A stretch of 64,000 nt of DNA from Costus lasius (Eukaryota; Streptophyta; Magnoliopsida; Zingiberales; Costaceae). Each line of letters starts with the position of its first letter. Position 1 is the stretch's first letter. The position numbers and the translations under genes were made by a program. Location of the stretch: contig CM050451.1 of assembly GCA_027563935.2 (NCBI GenBank), forward strand, positions 32,813,565 to 32,877,564. Reading direction: 5' to 3'. Below, piece by piece: positions 47,972 to 59,370 of the stretch. The notes under the pieces are model-generated. The model did not search any database, was not told the origin of the DNA, and was given only the letters and a program-made list of their open reading frames with translations.

Positions 47972-49178
47972 AGTCTTTTACTAGAGCACTTGTTATGTTA
48001 AAAGACTTGTCTACATTGCTACTCATCTTTAGTTACTTAGTTTGGTAAACCATGACTTTTTGGGTCCAAGCTAGTCTTGATGGTTTTGAGATTAGTTGGT
48101 GGACAATTTTGTAACTTAAACACTTGATGATTGTATGTTATAGTTAGGATGTAGCCTAGGATTTATTTTCAGATATTGTTTTATTTTTGTAATGAATGAA
48201 TTAGGTTGTTTTAGCCTAGGTGTACAACACCTGTAATAGCACTTACGTGGCACCAAAGCTCTCCAATCCCTAAGGCATTATCACATTACAGCTGCACCCA
48301 CATACAACAAGATCATTGTCAAGCAAGGAGTCAAGACCAGCCAAGACATACTTTCGGCCAGCAATTATCAAACCAAATCAAGCTACAACAAGGCAGCGAC
48401 TGCGAGCATTCCTACATTCAGCCTATCATCAAATCATGTCTACAAGATTACCATTGATCAAGCTGAAAGAGTCACCTGCAAGCCACCAACAGCAAGTGCT
48501 ATGTCAACACAACTATCACAAGAAATCCAGCATGCGCAAGACATATTTCTACCTTAGCCTTACCACCGATCACAGCCACCAATCAAGTTAAAGAAGGAAG
48601 CGAAAGTTATGCAATGAGGTGAATGCCAAAGGTCATCTAAAAATGTAAACGTTGGGAGTTTTAGGTTTTAAGTCCATGTAATTTGAACACTGCAGTTAGT
48701 TGATGTTATTCTAAAAAATACCTTTGAGTTAGCTCAACGCTGCTTGTTGAGGGAGAGCCTTAGGCCCCTAGTGTCCGATCGAGGGTGAGCCATTGGCCCC
48801 TCCTTCTTGAACCTTTGAGGGTGAGCTGGAAGGCCCCTCATCTCTGCCACCTTACGTACCCCATCCTATTGAGTTTCCTTGTCATTTGAAGAGTTGATAG
48901 CTGCTAAAGCTTGCTGGCAACTGGAACCGAAAGAAGTTGAACCACATTCCAGAACCAGCTGGGAGACAAATAGCCAACACCTGCTGAACAACTGAAGAGG
49001 GAATTAGGCCCCCTTCCCCTAAAGGGGGCTTTAGGTGTCTTCAGTCCCAACTTCTCTTGCACCCTGAATCGCATGATAAACTCATCCTCTAACTAGGAAC
49101 CTAGTTTATATTTAAAAGAACCATCATTTTAAGAGCCACATACATAAGGGGATTCTAGGGTAAAATCATCCTTCATCA
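47899..49178 (+). repeat. 3' LTR of Gypsy-H
   Basis: 1280 bp, TGATGCAGGGGC...CCTTCATCA, preceded by the purine-rich GGGAAAGC. The first 73 bases still encode the end of pol. Confidence 0.88.
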
Positions 49179-50538
49179 TAGGCACACGTAGTTTTGTCAA
49201 GTAGGACAGGCATTGTGTCCTCTGGACTGGCCGGGTCTCTTGATCAAACAAAATTGCTAGCCAATTTGGTATATAAAATCTTCATGAGACTTAATCTCAA
49301 AAATAACCAAATGATTTGTGATAAGAAGATGTGGAAAAGAAACATATTTTGATGAAAAATTAAAATCTAGATTTTATGTTTTTCATGAGCATATAGAATA
49401 TCATGAGATAGGTAACATGTTTGTGCATTGTGTTGTGGTCATAGTCAAGCCCCTTGTATGCTTGTGATGTAGTTGTGTAAGGCTTGCATGCCGCTCTTTC
49501 TTTTGTTTTGTAAATTTGAAGATTAAGGATAGTGGTGGCATTGGCGCAACCACCTTGCTTGGAGCATCTTGAAGGTGGCGGCACCAAAGAGGGTTTGGCC
49601 AAACCTCATGGAGTGCTTCTAGGTTTTCCTAGAGGTGCTTCTAGGGTTTGAGAGCTATCCCTTGGATTGGAGGACCTTGAAGCCGAGCATGGACAAAGTT
49701 CTTAGTGGTGGCTAGGTTAGGTCTAGTCTTCGAGGCTTGTCACCTAGGTTAAGCATTGAACCCTATTGGCATGTATTGGTTCAATGTGTTGATTAGGCTA
49801 TGACCACATCACTTGTTTACTACATTCCATATCAGCTAAAGCATGCCTGTGTTGTTTTATCTTGTTGTTATCACCAAAGGATTGCATGCCTGTAATGTTA
49901 GACAAAAGATAAAACTAAGAGGATGAGACCTCAAAAACCCTCAACTAAAATATCAAGTCTGAAATAAGCCTTCTAACTCGTAGCCCTCATCAAGCTATTG
50001 ATCAGTGGTGTTGTGCACTGTTTTCCACCCTCATGGGACACACCCACTTATCTTTAGAAGGTGCGTGGTGACAATGGTTTTCCTAGCCTTGTTTTAACCT
50101 AGACGTGCCTTCGCAAGGAAACTTGTTGGCCCTGGGCATAACGGTTAGGAATAGACTTGACTAGTTTTTCACATGTGGTGGCCACATAGTGGAATTCTAG
50201 AGGCATCGTTGAGAGGTTAGGGTTTCATGCTGTATCCAACCCTCGCTGGACATGAAATGCGTAGACTGTCTCAATAAGGGAAATTGCCAAGTGCAATCAG
50301 CCGACATGCCCACCTTAAGAAGCATGGGTTACTTTGTGCATCTCATCCCACCCTCGTGGGATCCGAAGCCTCATGTGAAATAAGGATGCCATCCCACTAG
50401 GAAATGATGGATTTCTCAATTGACTTTGTGGGATGTCAATTCGATTAAAATAGTGGGAGCCACAATCATTTAATACAAGTCCAGATTAAATGATTTAAAG
50501 TAGTACTAATTTGCTTTTTCTTGATTATTGTAGATATA
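49179..50538 (+). other. Copia-F untranslated leader with three stem-loops
   Basis: No supported gene. Hairpins in order: TTCCACCCTCATGGGA (50023-50038, one mispair), TCCAACCCTCGCTGGA (50235-50250, one mispair) and TCCCACCCTCGTGGGA (50346-50361). They correspond in order to those of Copia-D. Confidence 0.65.
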
Positions 50539-50895
50539 ATGGCAACAAACAATAGCAGATGGTCACTGGGATCTATCCTGGAAAGGAACAAGTTGGTTGA
50601 AACCAACTTATTGGACTGGTATCACAACTTGAGGATTCTTCTCAAGCATGAGAAGAAGTTCTATGTCCTTGAGCAACCTATTCCTGAATCCCTTCCATGC
50701 TCAGCCTCAGTGGCCAAGACTGATGCTTTTATTAAGCATCAAAAGGATGCATCAGAGGTTATTAATCTGATGCTAACCAACATGTCACCTGAATTGCGAA
50801 GGCGATATGAGGAGAAAAAGTGCCTCTAAGATAATAAGTGATATAAAGCAGCTTTTTAATGAAGCGGTTAATACTCGTACCTCTAAGGCAGTCCA
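50539..50895 (+). pseudogene. Copia-F gag, N-terminal piece
   Basis: ATG at 50539 reads MATNNSRWSLGSILERNKLVE, then LLDWYHNLRILLKHEKKFYV and VINLMLTNMSPELRRRYEEK. An extra A in the run near 50815 shifts the frame into a stop at 50827. In the shifted frame gag continues (IISDIKQLFNE, SKAVH) to the TSD of LTR-J. It is a capsid-type protein of the same family as Copia-D. Not functional. Confidence 0.85.
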
Positions 50896-51054
50896 TGAAG
50901 AAGGGCGGAACCCCAACGATCAGACCTAAGGTATGTAGCTCTAACGGGAAGGATTAAGCATGCGCAAACAGGAATTTAAAGATGGTAAGCGACAGTATCT
51001 AATGGAACAGTGTTCAGGATGCAAATGCAAACAAAGGAAAGACTAGCATGCAAC

Positions 51055-52856
51055 TGATGTGGGACCAAAGCAGGACCTTCGGAGGTCCACCCGGGTCCGA
51101 AAGAAGCCCTCTCGGTATGGCTATCCTAGCCATTAGATATGGCTTCCTTAGGACCCCCTTTTGTTGCTTATTTTGTCTTAGATTAGGGTGCATCATATGG
51201 TAGGTTAGATCCACCCTCCCATTACACCATGTAGTTACATGCCTAGGATCCGCCACTTATGTATAGTAGGTTAGTGCATGAAATTGATGTAATAGTATAG
51301 GTCAACTCCAATCTTGGAATGCAAGTCAAAATCAGGTCAAGACAACTCCAAGAGATGCCATGGGCCATCAGCCCAACTCAAGAGGAAATCAGCCCACCCC
51401 AACCTAATGGAGCAACACCACAAGTACCCCAACTTCCACCATCCTAGTTGGCAGCCATGTGGAGTTCACCTTCATCTCTAATCAAGTCAAGGAGCAGCCA
51501 GCTCAATGACCTATTTCAGCTCAACATGCGCCAGCCATCAAAGTCAAGGGGCAGCTTGAAACAATGCCCACTTCAGTCCATCATGCGCCAGCCCCCAAAG
51601 TCAAGGAGCAGCCTGCACTTTGCAACAACTTCAGTCCCTTCAAGTGCCAGCCGCCCATGCCAATTTGCAGCCTGCAATGTCAGCCATCAGCAGCCTCTTC
51701 AGTCCACTCTCATCTCAGATTTCGAACTTACCAACCTGCTGAAGACTTCAGAGTTCAACCTCCAAGCAATCGCCCATTTGGAAGAAGAAACCAGCCCTTG
51801 AGTTGTCTACATCATCTTTGACTTGTGTGACTTGTTTTTGAACTTAGGAAGGGAGATAACCGTTGGAGACTCCCCTATATGATGTAAATTCTTGTAAAGC
51901 CATCACTTAGTGTTGAATGAATTTTCGAATTTCAGAAGTGTGTCTTCTTATGGTGTGTGTCACCTAACCCCCTTCCCCTCTTCCAACCATTGCCGAGAGT
52001 GTCTATCCACCCCTCTTGTTCTTCCACCTTCTTCCTCCATATGCGCTTGTCTTGAAGATGGGAGCTCACGCCACTTCCTCCCTCAAGCCTTGAAGAGCCT
52101 TCAATCAAGAGGAGGAGCTGGACACATTCGAGACTCAAGAAGGTGCCATCAACTCCATGCCGAGAACAAGCCACCCCCACTTTAGCTAAGTCTTCTTCCC
52201 CTTTGGGTCATTGTTCTTGTTAATTGTTGTTGTGGTTCTTGATACTTGTTGGACAGCCCCTTTGCACTTATGTTTGCTTTCTGCAGGAGGCGCAAGGCCA
52301 TGGGATGACAAGCAAGCTATCCCCTCTTCTCTCCCCCTAAGCCTAGATAGTCTAAACTATGTTAACAAGGGAATTTGGAGTCTAGCCTCCCCCTTGATTG
52401 TCTTGTGTATTGGCCTCTTAATATTATTTTCAAAATTCACCCACGCATGTGTGGGATGCTGCAATGACATGTGTGTAAGCTCATAGGGCCCTACTTCGTG
52501 AGATTCCACCATTGGACCGGTGAAGAACGGGAAGGACACCCTTTCTATTCTCAAAGGGTGCAAGGTGAGTTCCTCCCTTAGATTAGCCCTAGTTTCTTAT
52601 GGTAGAGTCGCATGCTAGATTTCTTTAATGTTGTAGAACCGCATGCTATGTCTACTTGAGGTTTTAGAATCACATGATAAGCTTTACTAGAAGTGCATGA
52701 TAAGATTAGTTGCTGAATGTAGCTTCGGATTTCATTATAAGATTATCAAACCTAATTTCTCAAAGCGTTAGTTTAAATGGGTTTCATAGTTATATCTTAA
52801 TAGCAAATGTTTTCAAAAAAGCGTTGTTTGAATGTTGCATGCTTGGCCCCCCATCA
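51055..52856 (+). repeat. 5' LTR of Gypsy-G
   Basis: TGATGTGGGACC...CCCCCCATCA, 1802 bp. Short frames within it recur unchanged in the 3' LTR and have no recognisable domain. The first ~80 bases carry the codons that end pol in the 3' copy. Confidence 0.95.
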
Positions 52857-52859
52857 TCT

Positions 52860-52871
52860 TGGTATCAGAGC
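52860..52871 (+). promoter_or_regulatory. Primer binding site of Gypsy-G
   Basis: TGGTATCAGAGC, three bases after the LTR. Confidence 0.9.
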
Positions 52872-53018
52872 TTAGGCTCTTAGGGTAGGATTTTAAAAGA
52901 CCAAAACTTTATTTTCCTACTACTAAGGCGATTTTGGACCTAGGTGTTTGAAAGAATTTGAATATCTATCTTGTATCACCTTAGGATCTATTTTCAAAAA
53001 GCTTTACTCATTTCGAAA

Positions 53019-56000
53019 ATGGCTACTAGATCCGGTGCCCCCTATGGTCTCAATCAAGCTATTGACCATGAGGTGAGTGCCCTCTCAATTGAAATGGCCT
53101 CCCTTAGAGAGACCCTAGCAACCCTTCAACATTCCATAGGTGTCATAGACAATAGGCTTAACACCCTAGAGTCTAACTCTAAGATGGACCCCCAAACTAC
53201 TAGCCGACCTAATAGTGGATCCCACCCAAGGGAACCAAATGTTCAAGGATCTCCTTCACACACCCCTAGAGTCAATCATGCTCAAACCGAATGGGAAGGG
53301 CCTCATGCCCCACAAGCCCCCTATCATAGACCTAGAGAGTATGATGTGCAACGTGCCATCAAGATCAACCCCCCTACTTTTGGTGGGTCTCTTAACCCCA
53401 AGGAGTTCCTAGATTGGGCCACAAAGTTAGACCAATACTTTGAATATAGCCTTATGAACCATGAAAGTAAGGTTAGGTTCACAAAATGCCTATTAGAAGG
53501 ATCCGCTAGACTCTATTGGACCCATGTCGAAAGAACTATAGAAAGGGATGGTAAGCCTCCCGTTGAATCTTGGGATGAAATGAAATACCTACTTAGGCAA
53601 AAGTATGTCCCACCTGGTTTCATGCAAAAGCTTAAGGATGAACTTAATAGTCACACTCAAGGCTCCTCCACTGTAGAAGCCTATCAATCTAAGCTAGAAG
53701 AACTTCTCATTAGGTGTGAAGCCAAGGAAGACCAAGGTATGATCCTAAGTCGATTCAAGAATGGCCTTAGACCTGACATTAAGAGGGCCTTGACCTATTT
53801 TCAATTAGATACCCCAGAGATAGCTTATCAAAGGGCCCTAGAAGTTGAACAAGAACTTAAGAATAGAAAGGAAACCCTCCCTCCCCGGCCCATCTATAGG
53901 CCAGCTCCTATGCACTTGCCTTCTAGCTCAAACCCAAAACCAAGAACTGCTCAAACTACAGACATCCCCACTTGTTATAACTGTAGGCAGAAGGGACATT
54001 TTGCAAAAGAGTGTCCTAAGAAGGTTATGAAGGTCATGGTCCTAGCTGAGGAAGACATAGACCCTGAGCCCACCCTTGAGGAAGACCCTGACCAAGAAAT
54101 TGAAGTCAATGACTATGATAGTAGTGATGACATCTTCAACACCTTAGGGGTAGTTAGGTGCACCCTTGTCAAACCGACCCCCACTGAGGACTGGCGCCGA
54201 ACCAGTATCTTCCACACCTACACCAAATGCCATGGTCACATGTGCAAGGTGGTCATTGATGGTGGAAGCAGCCTCAATGCTGTCTCCCACATAGCTGCCA
54301 CCAAACTGAACCTCAAGATGGAACCCCGACCTAGTCCTTACAATATTTCTTGGGTTAACCAAACTAGTGTCCCTGTGACCCATAGGTGCCTCGTACCTAT
54401 CCAGTTTGGTACATATGAGGACAAGATCTGGTGTGACGTCCTTACTATGGATGTAGCCCAAATCCTCTTAGGACGCCCCTGGTTGTATGACATGGATGTT
54501 GTCCACTACGGTCGGACCAATACCTATGTCTTCACCCATAAAGATCAAAAGATTAGGCTCAAACCCTCTCTCCCCAAAGAACTTAGAGCCACAACTAGTA
54601 AGGGTAAGATAGAGGAACCCAAGAAAGACCAGCCTACCATTCAACTTATAAGGCCTCAAACCTTCACTAAGGAAATTATAGAAGATCAACCCCTTTACAC
54701 CTTAGTCATCAAAGAAACCAACCCTGAAGTGGATGAGAAGCCTCCCCCAGAAGTAGAATCCTTGCTCCAAGAGTTTAGTGAGCTCACTCCAGAGGACCTC
54801 CCTGAAGGACTGCCACCTCTTAGGGACATACAACATGCCATAGACTTAGTTCCTGGATCCTCTCTTCCCAACCTACCCCACTATAGGATGAACCCTACCG
54901 AGCATGAGGAGCTCAAAAGACAAGTAGATGATTTATTGTGTAAGGGTTACATCAGGGAAAGCCTAAGTCCCTGCGCCGTCCCAGCCCTTCTTACCCCAAA
55001 GAAGGATGGCAGTTGGCGCATGTGTATAGATTGTAGAGCTATCAACAAGATTACCATCAAGTATAGGTTCCCCATACCTAGGCTAGATGACATGTTAGAT
55101 ATGTTAGTAGGGTCCAAATGGTTTTCCAAGCTTGACCTCAGAAGTGGATATCATCAGGTTAGGATTAGAGAAGGGGATGAGTGGAAGACCGCCTTCAAAA
55201 CCAAAGACGGCTTATATGAATGGTTAGTCATGCCTTTCGGGCTAACCAATGCCCCTTCCACATTTATGAGACTTATGACCCAAGTGCTTAGACCCTATTT
55301 AGGGAAGTTCCTAGTTGTATACTTTGATGACATACTTATCTATAGTAAGTCACAAAAGGAGCACCTAGGGCACTTAAGGCAGACTCTAACCCTTCTTAGA
55401 GATGAAAAGCTGTATGTCAACCTGAAGAAATGTTCTTTTCTATCTCCCAGAGTTGTCTTTCTAGGGTTTATTGTTTCTGACCTTGGGCTTCAAGCTGACC
55501 CATCTAAAGTCCAAGCCATATTAGACTGGCCAGAGCCCAAGACCCTTACCGAAGTTAGGAGCTTTCATGGCCTTGCTACCTTCTACCGTAGGTTCATACG
55601 GAATTTTAGCACCATAGTAGCTCCTATCACCAATTGCATGAAACAAGGGGACTTTAGTTGGACCAAGTCTGCCAATAGGGCTTTCACTGAGCTTAAGAGT
55701 AGGATGACCTCTGCCCCTGTTTTAAGATTGCCTGACTTTGGCAAGGTCTTTGAGGTTGATTGTGATGCTTCTGGCATTGGCATAGGTGGGACCCTCAGCC
55801 AAGAAGGTCACCCTATTGCCTTCTTCAGTGAAAAACTGAATGAGGCCAAGCAGAAATACTCAACCTATGACAAAGAGTTCTATGCCGTAGTTCAATCTTT
55901 AAGGCATTGGCGGCACTACCTTCTCCACCATGAGTTTACTTTAAATAGTGACCACCAAGCCCTATCTTACCTTAGTGCCCAAAGAAAACTCAATGCTAGA

Positions 56001-57650
56001 CATGCTAAATGGGTAGAATATTTACAACAGTACACTTTTGTCTTAAAACACAAATCTGGATCTAACAACAAAGTTGCTGATGCTCTAAGTAGGGTAGTCT
56101 TCATTTTACAAACTATGCATGCTGAACTTGTAGGATTTGAACATATGAAAACTGCTTACCTAGATTGCCCTGACTTTTCTGCTATTTATGATGATATGAC
56201 TAGAGATCCTATGAGTCACCCCATGTACACCCTTAGGGATGGGTATCTCTTCCTTGGGCCAACACTCTGTGTGCCTAAGTCCTCAATCCGGGATTTCCTA
56301 ATTTGGGAACTCCATGGAGGAGGGTCTGCTGGGCACCATGGTCGAGAGAAGACCCGTGCCTTGGTCGAGGAAAGATTCTTTTGGCCTCAACTCTACCGAG
56401 ATGTGGCCAAGGTAGTTAGGCACTGTGGAACCTGTCAATCCACTAAAGTCCAGAAGCACAATTTTGGACTGTACACCCCTCTGCCTATTCCCCAGGCACC
56501 GTGGCAGGACATTAGTATGGACTTTGTTCTAGGATTGCCTAGGACTGCTGCTAGGCATGACTCTATTTATGTTGTGGTAGACCGGTTCACAAAAATGGCT
56601 CATTTCATACCTTGTACTAAAACTACCGATGCCTCCCATATGGCTAGAATCTTCTTTAGAGACATTGTTAGGTTGCATGGTACCCCTCTCACTATAGTTT
56701 CGGATAGAGATACTAGATTTGTTAGTCATTTCTGGAGAACACTATGGGCTCTTTTAGGCACAAAACTGAAGTTCTCAACGGCCTACCATCCCCAGACGGA
56801 TGGGCAGACCGAAGTGATCAACAGATCACTCGGGAGCATCCTTAGGAGTCTCGTAGGAGAACACCCCAGTGATTGGGACAAGCTGTTACCTACAGCTGAG
56901 TTTTCCTACAATAGTGTTCCTAACAGGACTACTGGTCTGTCTCCTTTCCAGGCAAATCTAGGATACCAGCCTAACAAGCCAATTGACCTATTTTCTGCCC
57001 CTAAACATTGCAAGACCTCTATTTCGGCCCGAGATTATGCTTTTCATATTTCGCAATTACATCATGAGCTATTCAGTAAAATTCAGGACTCTGTCAATCA
57101 ATATCGTGATGATACTAATAAACATCGCCGAGAGAAGGTATTTTCTGTAGGGGATCAGGTAATGTTGCGGGTCCGCGAGGAGCGCATCCAAGGACCCGGC
57201 CGCAAGTTGGACGCCAAGGGCATTGGGCCCTTCACTATTCTGAAGAAGGTCAACGATAATGCCTATCTCCTGGACCTACCACCAGAACTGGGGATATCCT
57301 CCACCATCAATGTGGAGGATCTGACGCTGTATCATCCGCCTCTCTCTATACAAGAACCAGACACTTGCCACGACTCAGAGATTGAGGCCATACTCGAGGA
57401 CCAGACCCGACTCACCCCTGATGAGGTACAGCTTTATTACCGCATCAAATTTACTGATGGTGAGGAGGCCTGGCTTCCCGAGGCTGAGCTTGCTAGGTCC
57501 GCACCCGAGCTTCTCCAAGGGTACAAAGATAATTCTCCAGAGGAGAATTTTTCCCACCCCGGGAGAGCTGATGTGGGACCAAAGCAGGACCTTCGGAGGT
57601 CCACCCGGGTCCGAAAGAAGCCCTCTCGGTATGGCTATCCTAGCCATTAG
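53019..57650 (+). CDS. Gypsy-G gag-pol polyprotein, intact
   Basis: I take the ATG at 53019 (MATRSGAPYG) because it matches the gag start of Gypsy-H (MVRTRNNP); an in-frame ATG at 52971 would add 16 residues. 1543 residues. Order: gag with FGGSLNPKEFLDWATKLDQYF; zinc knuckle CYNCRQKGHFAKEC at 319-332; protease with D414 in VVIDGGSSLN (DGG instead of the usual D-S/T-G); reverse transcriptase with YFDD at 768-771; RNase H with VDCDASGIGIGG; integrase zinc finger (HHGREKTRALVEE ... CGTCQ); DD35E core D1168, D1229, E1265; GPFTILKKVND; a weak chromodomain-like YYRIKFTDGEEAWLPE; and a basic tail RRSTRVRKKPSRYG. One open frame covers gag and pol, so no frameshift signal is needed. The last 27 codons lie in the 3' LTR. 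It copies and inserts the element. Confidence 0.95.
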   Translation: MATRSGAPYGLNQAIDHEVSALSIEMASLRETLATLQHSIGVIDNRLNTLESNSKMDPQTTSRPNSGSHPREPNVQGSPSHTPRVNHAQTEWEGPHAPQAPYHRPREYDVQRAIKINPPTFGGSLNPKEFLDWATKLDQYFEYSLMNHESKVRFTKCLLEGSARLYWTHVERTIERDGKPPVESWDEMKYLLRQKYVPPGFMQKLKDELNSHTQGSSTVEAYQSKLEELLIRCEAKEDQGMILSRFKNGLRPDIKRALTYFQLDTPEIAYQRALEVEQELKNRKETLPPRPIYRPAPMHLPSSSNPKPRTAQTTDIPTCYNCRQKGHFAKECPKKVMKVMVLAEEDIDPEPTLEEDPDQEIEVNDYDSSDDIFNTLGVVRCTLVKPTPTEDWRRTSIFHTYTKCHGHMCKVVIDGGSSLNAVSHIAATKLNLKMEPRPSPYNISWVNQTSVPVTHRCLVPIQFGTYEDKIWCDVLTMDVAQILLGRPWLYDMDVVHYGRTNTYVFTHKDQKIRLKPSLPKELRATTSKGKIEEPKKDQPTIQLIRPQTFTKEIIEDQPLYTLVIKETNPEVDEKPPPEVESLLQEFSELTPEDLPEGLPPLRDIQHAIDLVPGSSLPNLPHYRMNPTEHEELKRQVDDLLCKGYIRESLSPCAVPALLTPKKDGSWRMCIDCRAINKITIKYRFPIPRLDDMLDMLVGSKWFSKLDLRSGYHQVRIREGDEWKTAFKTKDGLYEWLVMPFGLTNAPSTFMRLMTQVLRPYLGKFLVVYFDDILIYSKSQKEHLGHLRQTLTLLRDEKLYVNLKKCSFLSPRVVFLGFIVSDLGLQADPSKVQAILDWPEPKTLTEVRSFHGLATFYRRFIRNFSTIVAPITNCMKQGDFSWTKSANRAFTELKSRMTSAPVLRLPDFGKVFEVDCDASGIGIGGTLSQEGHPIAFFSEKLNEAKQKYSTYDKEFYAVVQSLRHWRHYLLHHEFTLNSDHQALSYLSAQRKLNARHAKWVEYLQQYTFVLKHKSGSNNKVADALSRVVFILQTMHAELVGFEHMKTAYLDCPDFSAIYDDMTRDPMSHPMYTLRDGYLFLGPTLCVPKSSIRDFLIWELHGGGSAGHHGREKTRALVEERFFWPQLYRDVAKVVRHCGTCQSTKVQKHNFGLYTPLPIPQAPWQDISMDFVLGLPRTAARHDSIYVVVDRFTKMAHFIPCTKTTDASHMARIFFRDIVRLHGTPLTIVSDRDTRFVSHFWRTLWALLGTKLKFSTAYHPQTDGQTEVINRSLGSILRSLVGEHPSDWDKLLPTAEFSYNSVPNRTTGLSPFQANLGYQPNKPIDLFSAPKHCKTSISARDYAFHISQLHHELFSKIQDSVNQYRDDTNKHRREKVFSVGDQVMLRVREERIQGPGRKLDAKGIGPFTILKKVNDNAYLLDLPPELGISSTINVEDLTLYHPPLSIQEPDTCHDSEIEAILEDQTRLTPDEVQLYYRIKFTDGEEAWLPEAELARSAPELLQGYKDNSPEENFSHPGRADVGPKQDLRRSTRVRKKPSRYGYPSH

Positions 57651-59370
57651 ATATGGCTTCCTTAGGACCCCCTTTTGTTGCTTATTTTGTCTTAGATTAG
57701 GGTGCATCATATGGTAGGTTAGATCCACCCTCCCATTACACCATGTAGTTACATGCCTAGGATCCGCCACTTATGTATAGTAGGTTAGTGCATGAAATTG
57801 ATGTAATAGTATAGGTCAACTCCAATCTTGGAATGCAAGTCAAAATCAGGTCAAGACAACTCCAAGAGATGCCATGGGCCATCAGCCCAACTCAAGAGGA
57901 AATCAGCCCACCCCAACCTAATGGAGCAACACCACAAGTACCCCAACTTCCACCATCCTAGTTGGCAGCCATGTGGAGTTCACCTTCATCTCTAATCAAG
58001 TCAAGGAGCAGCCAGCTCAATGACCTATTTCAGCTCAACATGCGCCAGCCATCAAAGTCAAGGGGCAGCTTGAAACAATGCCCACTTCAGTCCATCATGC
58101 GCCAGCCCCCAAAGTCAAGGAGCAGCCTGCACTTTGCAACAACTTCAGTCCCTTCAAGTGCCAGCCGCCCATGCCAATTTGCAGCCTGCAATGTCAGCCA
58201 TCAGCAGCCTCTTCAGTCCACTCTCATCTCAGATTTCGAACTTACCAACCTGCTGAAGACTTCAGAGTTCAACCTCCAAGCAATCGCCCATTTGGAAGAA
58301 GAAACCAGCCCTTGAGTTGTCTACATCATCTTTGACTTGTGTGACTTGTTTTTGAACTTAGGAAGGGAGATAACCGTTGGAGACTCCCCTATATGATGTA
58401 AATTCTTGTAAAGCCATCACTTAGTGTTGAATGAATTTTCGAATTTCAGAAGTGTGTCTTCTTATGGTGTGTGTCACCTAACCCCCTTCCCCTCTTCCAA
58501 CCATTGCCGAGAGTGTCTATCCACCCCTCTTGTTCTTCCACCTTCTTCCTCCATATGCGCTTGTCTTGAAGATGGGAGCTCACGCCACTTCCTCCCTCAA
58601 GCCTTGAAGAGCCTTCAATCAAGAGGAGGAGCTGGACACATTCGAGACTCAAGAAGGTGCCATCAACTCCATGCCGAGAACAAGCCACCCCCACTTTAGC
58701 TAAGTCTTCTTCCCCTTTGGGTCATTGTTCTTGTTAATTGTTGTTGTGGTTCTTGATACTTGTTGGACAGCCCCTTTGCACTTATGTTTGCTTTCTGCAG
58801 GAGGCGCAAGGCCATGGGATGACAAGCAAGCTATCCCCTCTTCTCTCCCCCTAAGCCTAGATAGTCTAAACTATGTTAACAAGGGAATTTGGAGTCTAGC
58901 CTCCCCCTTGATTGTCTTGTGTATTGGCCTCTTAATATTATTTTCAAAATTCACCCACGCATGTGTGGGATGCTGCAATGACATGTGTGTAAGCTCATAG
59001 GGCCCTACTTCGTGAGATTCCACCATTGGACCGGTGAAGAACGGGAAGGACACCCTTTCTATTCTCAAAGGGTGCAAGGTGAGTTCCTCCCTTAGATTAG
59101 CCCTAGTTTCTTATGGTAGAGTCGCATGCTAGATTTCTTTAATGTTGTAGAACCGCATGCTATGTCTACTTGAGGTTTTAGAATCACATGATAAGCTTTA
59201 CTAGAAGTGCATGATAAGATTAGTTGCTGAATGTAGCTTCGGATTTCATTATAAGATTATCAAACCTAATTTCTCAAAGCGTTAGTTTAAATGGGTTTCA
59301 TAGTTATATCTTAATAGCAAATGTTTTCAAAAAAGCGTTGTTTGAATGTTGCATGCTTGGCCCCCCATCA
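57569..59370 (+). repeat. 3' LTR of Gypsy-G
   Basis: It matches 51055-52856 in length and, as far as compared, in every base. It is preceded by the purine-rich CCGGGAGAGC, which is also coding. Bases 57569-57650 encode the protein tail and stop. Confidence 0.95.

Larger units (their letters stand above)
33613..49178 (+). mobile_element. Gypsy-H, decayed chromovirus with nested Athila-type element
   Basis: Own sequence is 33613-35590 and 43515-49178. It has a 5' LTR cut at its left by Copia-D, a primer site, a leader, gag-pol with several stops and frameshifts, and a complete 3' LTR. It resembles Gypsy-G in gene order and protein sequence but is much older. It sits in the leader of Copia-F: sequence from 49179 on matches the Copia-D leader. 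The left flank is outside the window, so no TSD can be checked (right flank TAGGC, 49179-49183). Confidence 0.88.
51055..59370 (+). mobile_element. Gypsy-G, complete and apparently intact chromovirus-type element
   Basis: LTRs of 1802 bp each (51055-52856 and 57569-59370) look identical over all the sequence I compared. The TSD GCAAC is perfect (51050-51054 and 59371-59375). The primer site, a short leader, one open gag-pol gene and a purine tract are present. It is the youngest element in the window and the only one with an undamaged gene. It lies in solo LTR-J. By resemblance it is near the CRM/Reina side of the chromoviruses, a tentative assignment. Confidence 0.96.

Noticed and set aside
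51448..52563. Several 60-117 residue frames in the Gypsy-G LTRs, one with a hydrophobic start
   Set aside because: Present in both LTRs, overlapping each other, no domain; treated as LTR sequence.
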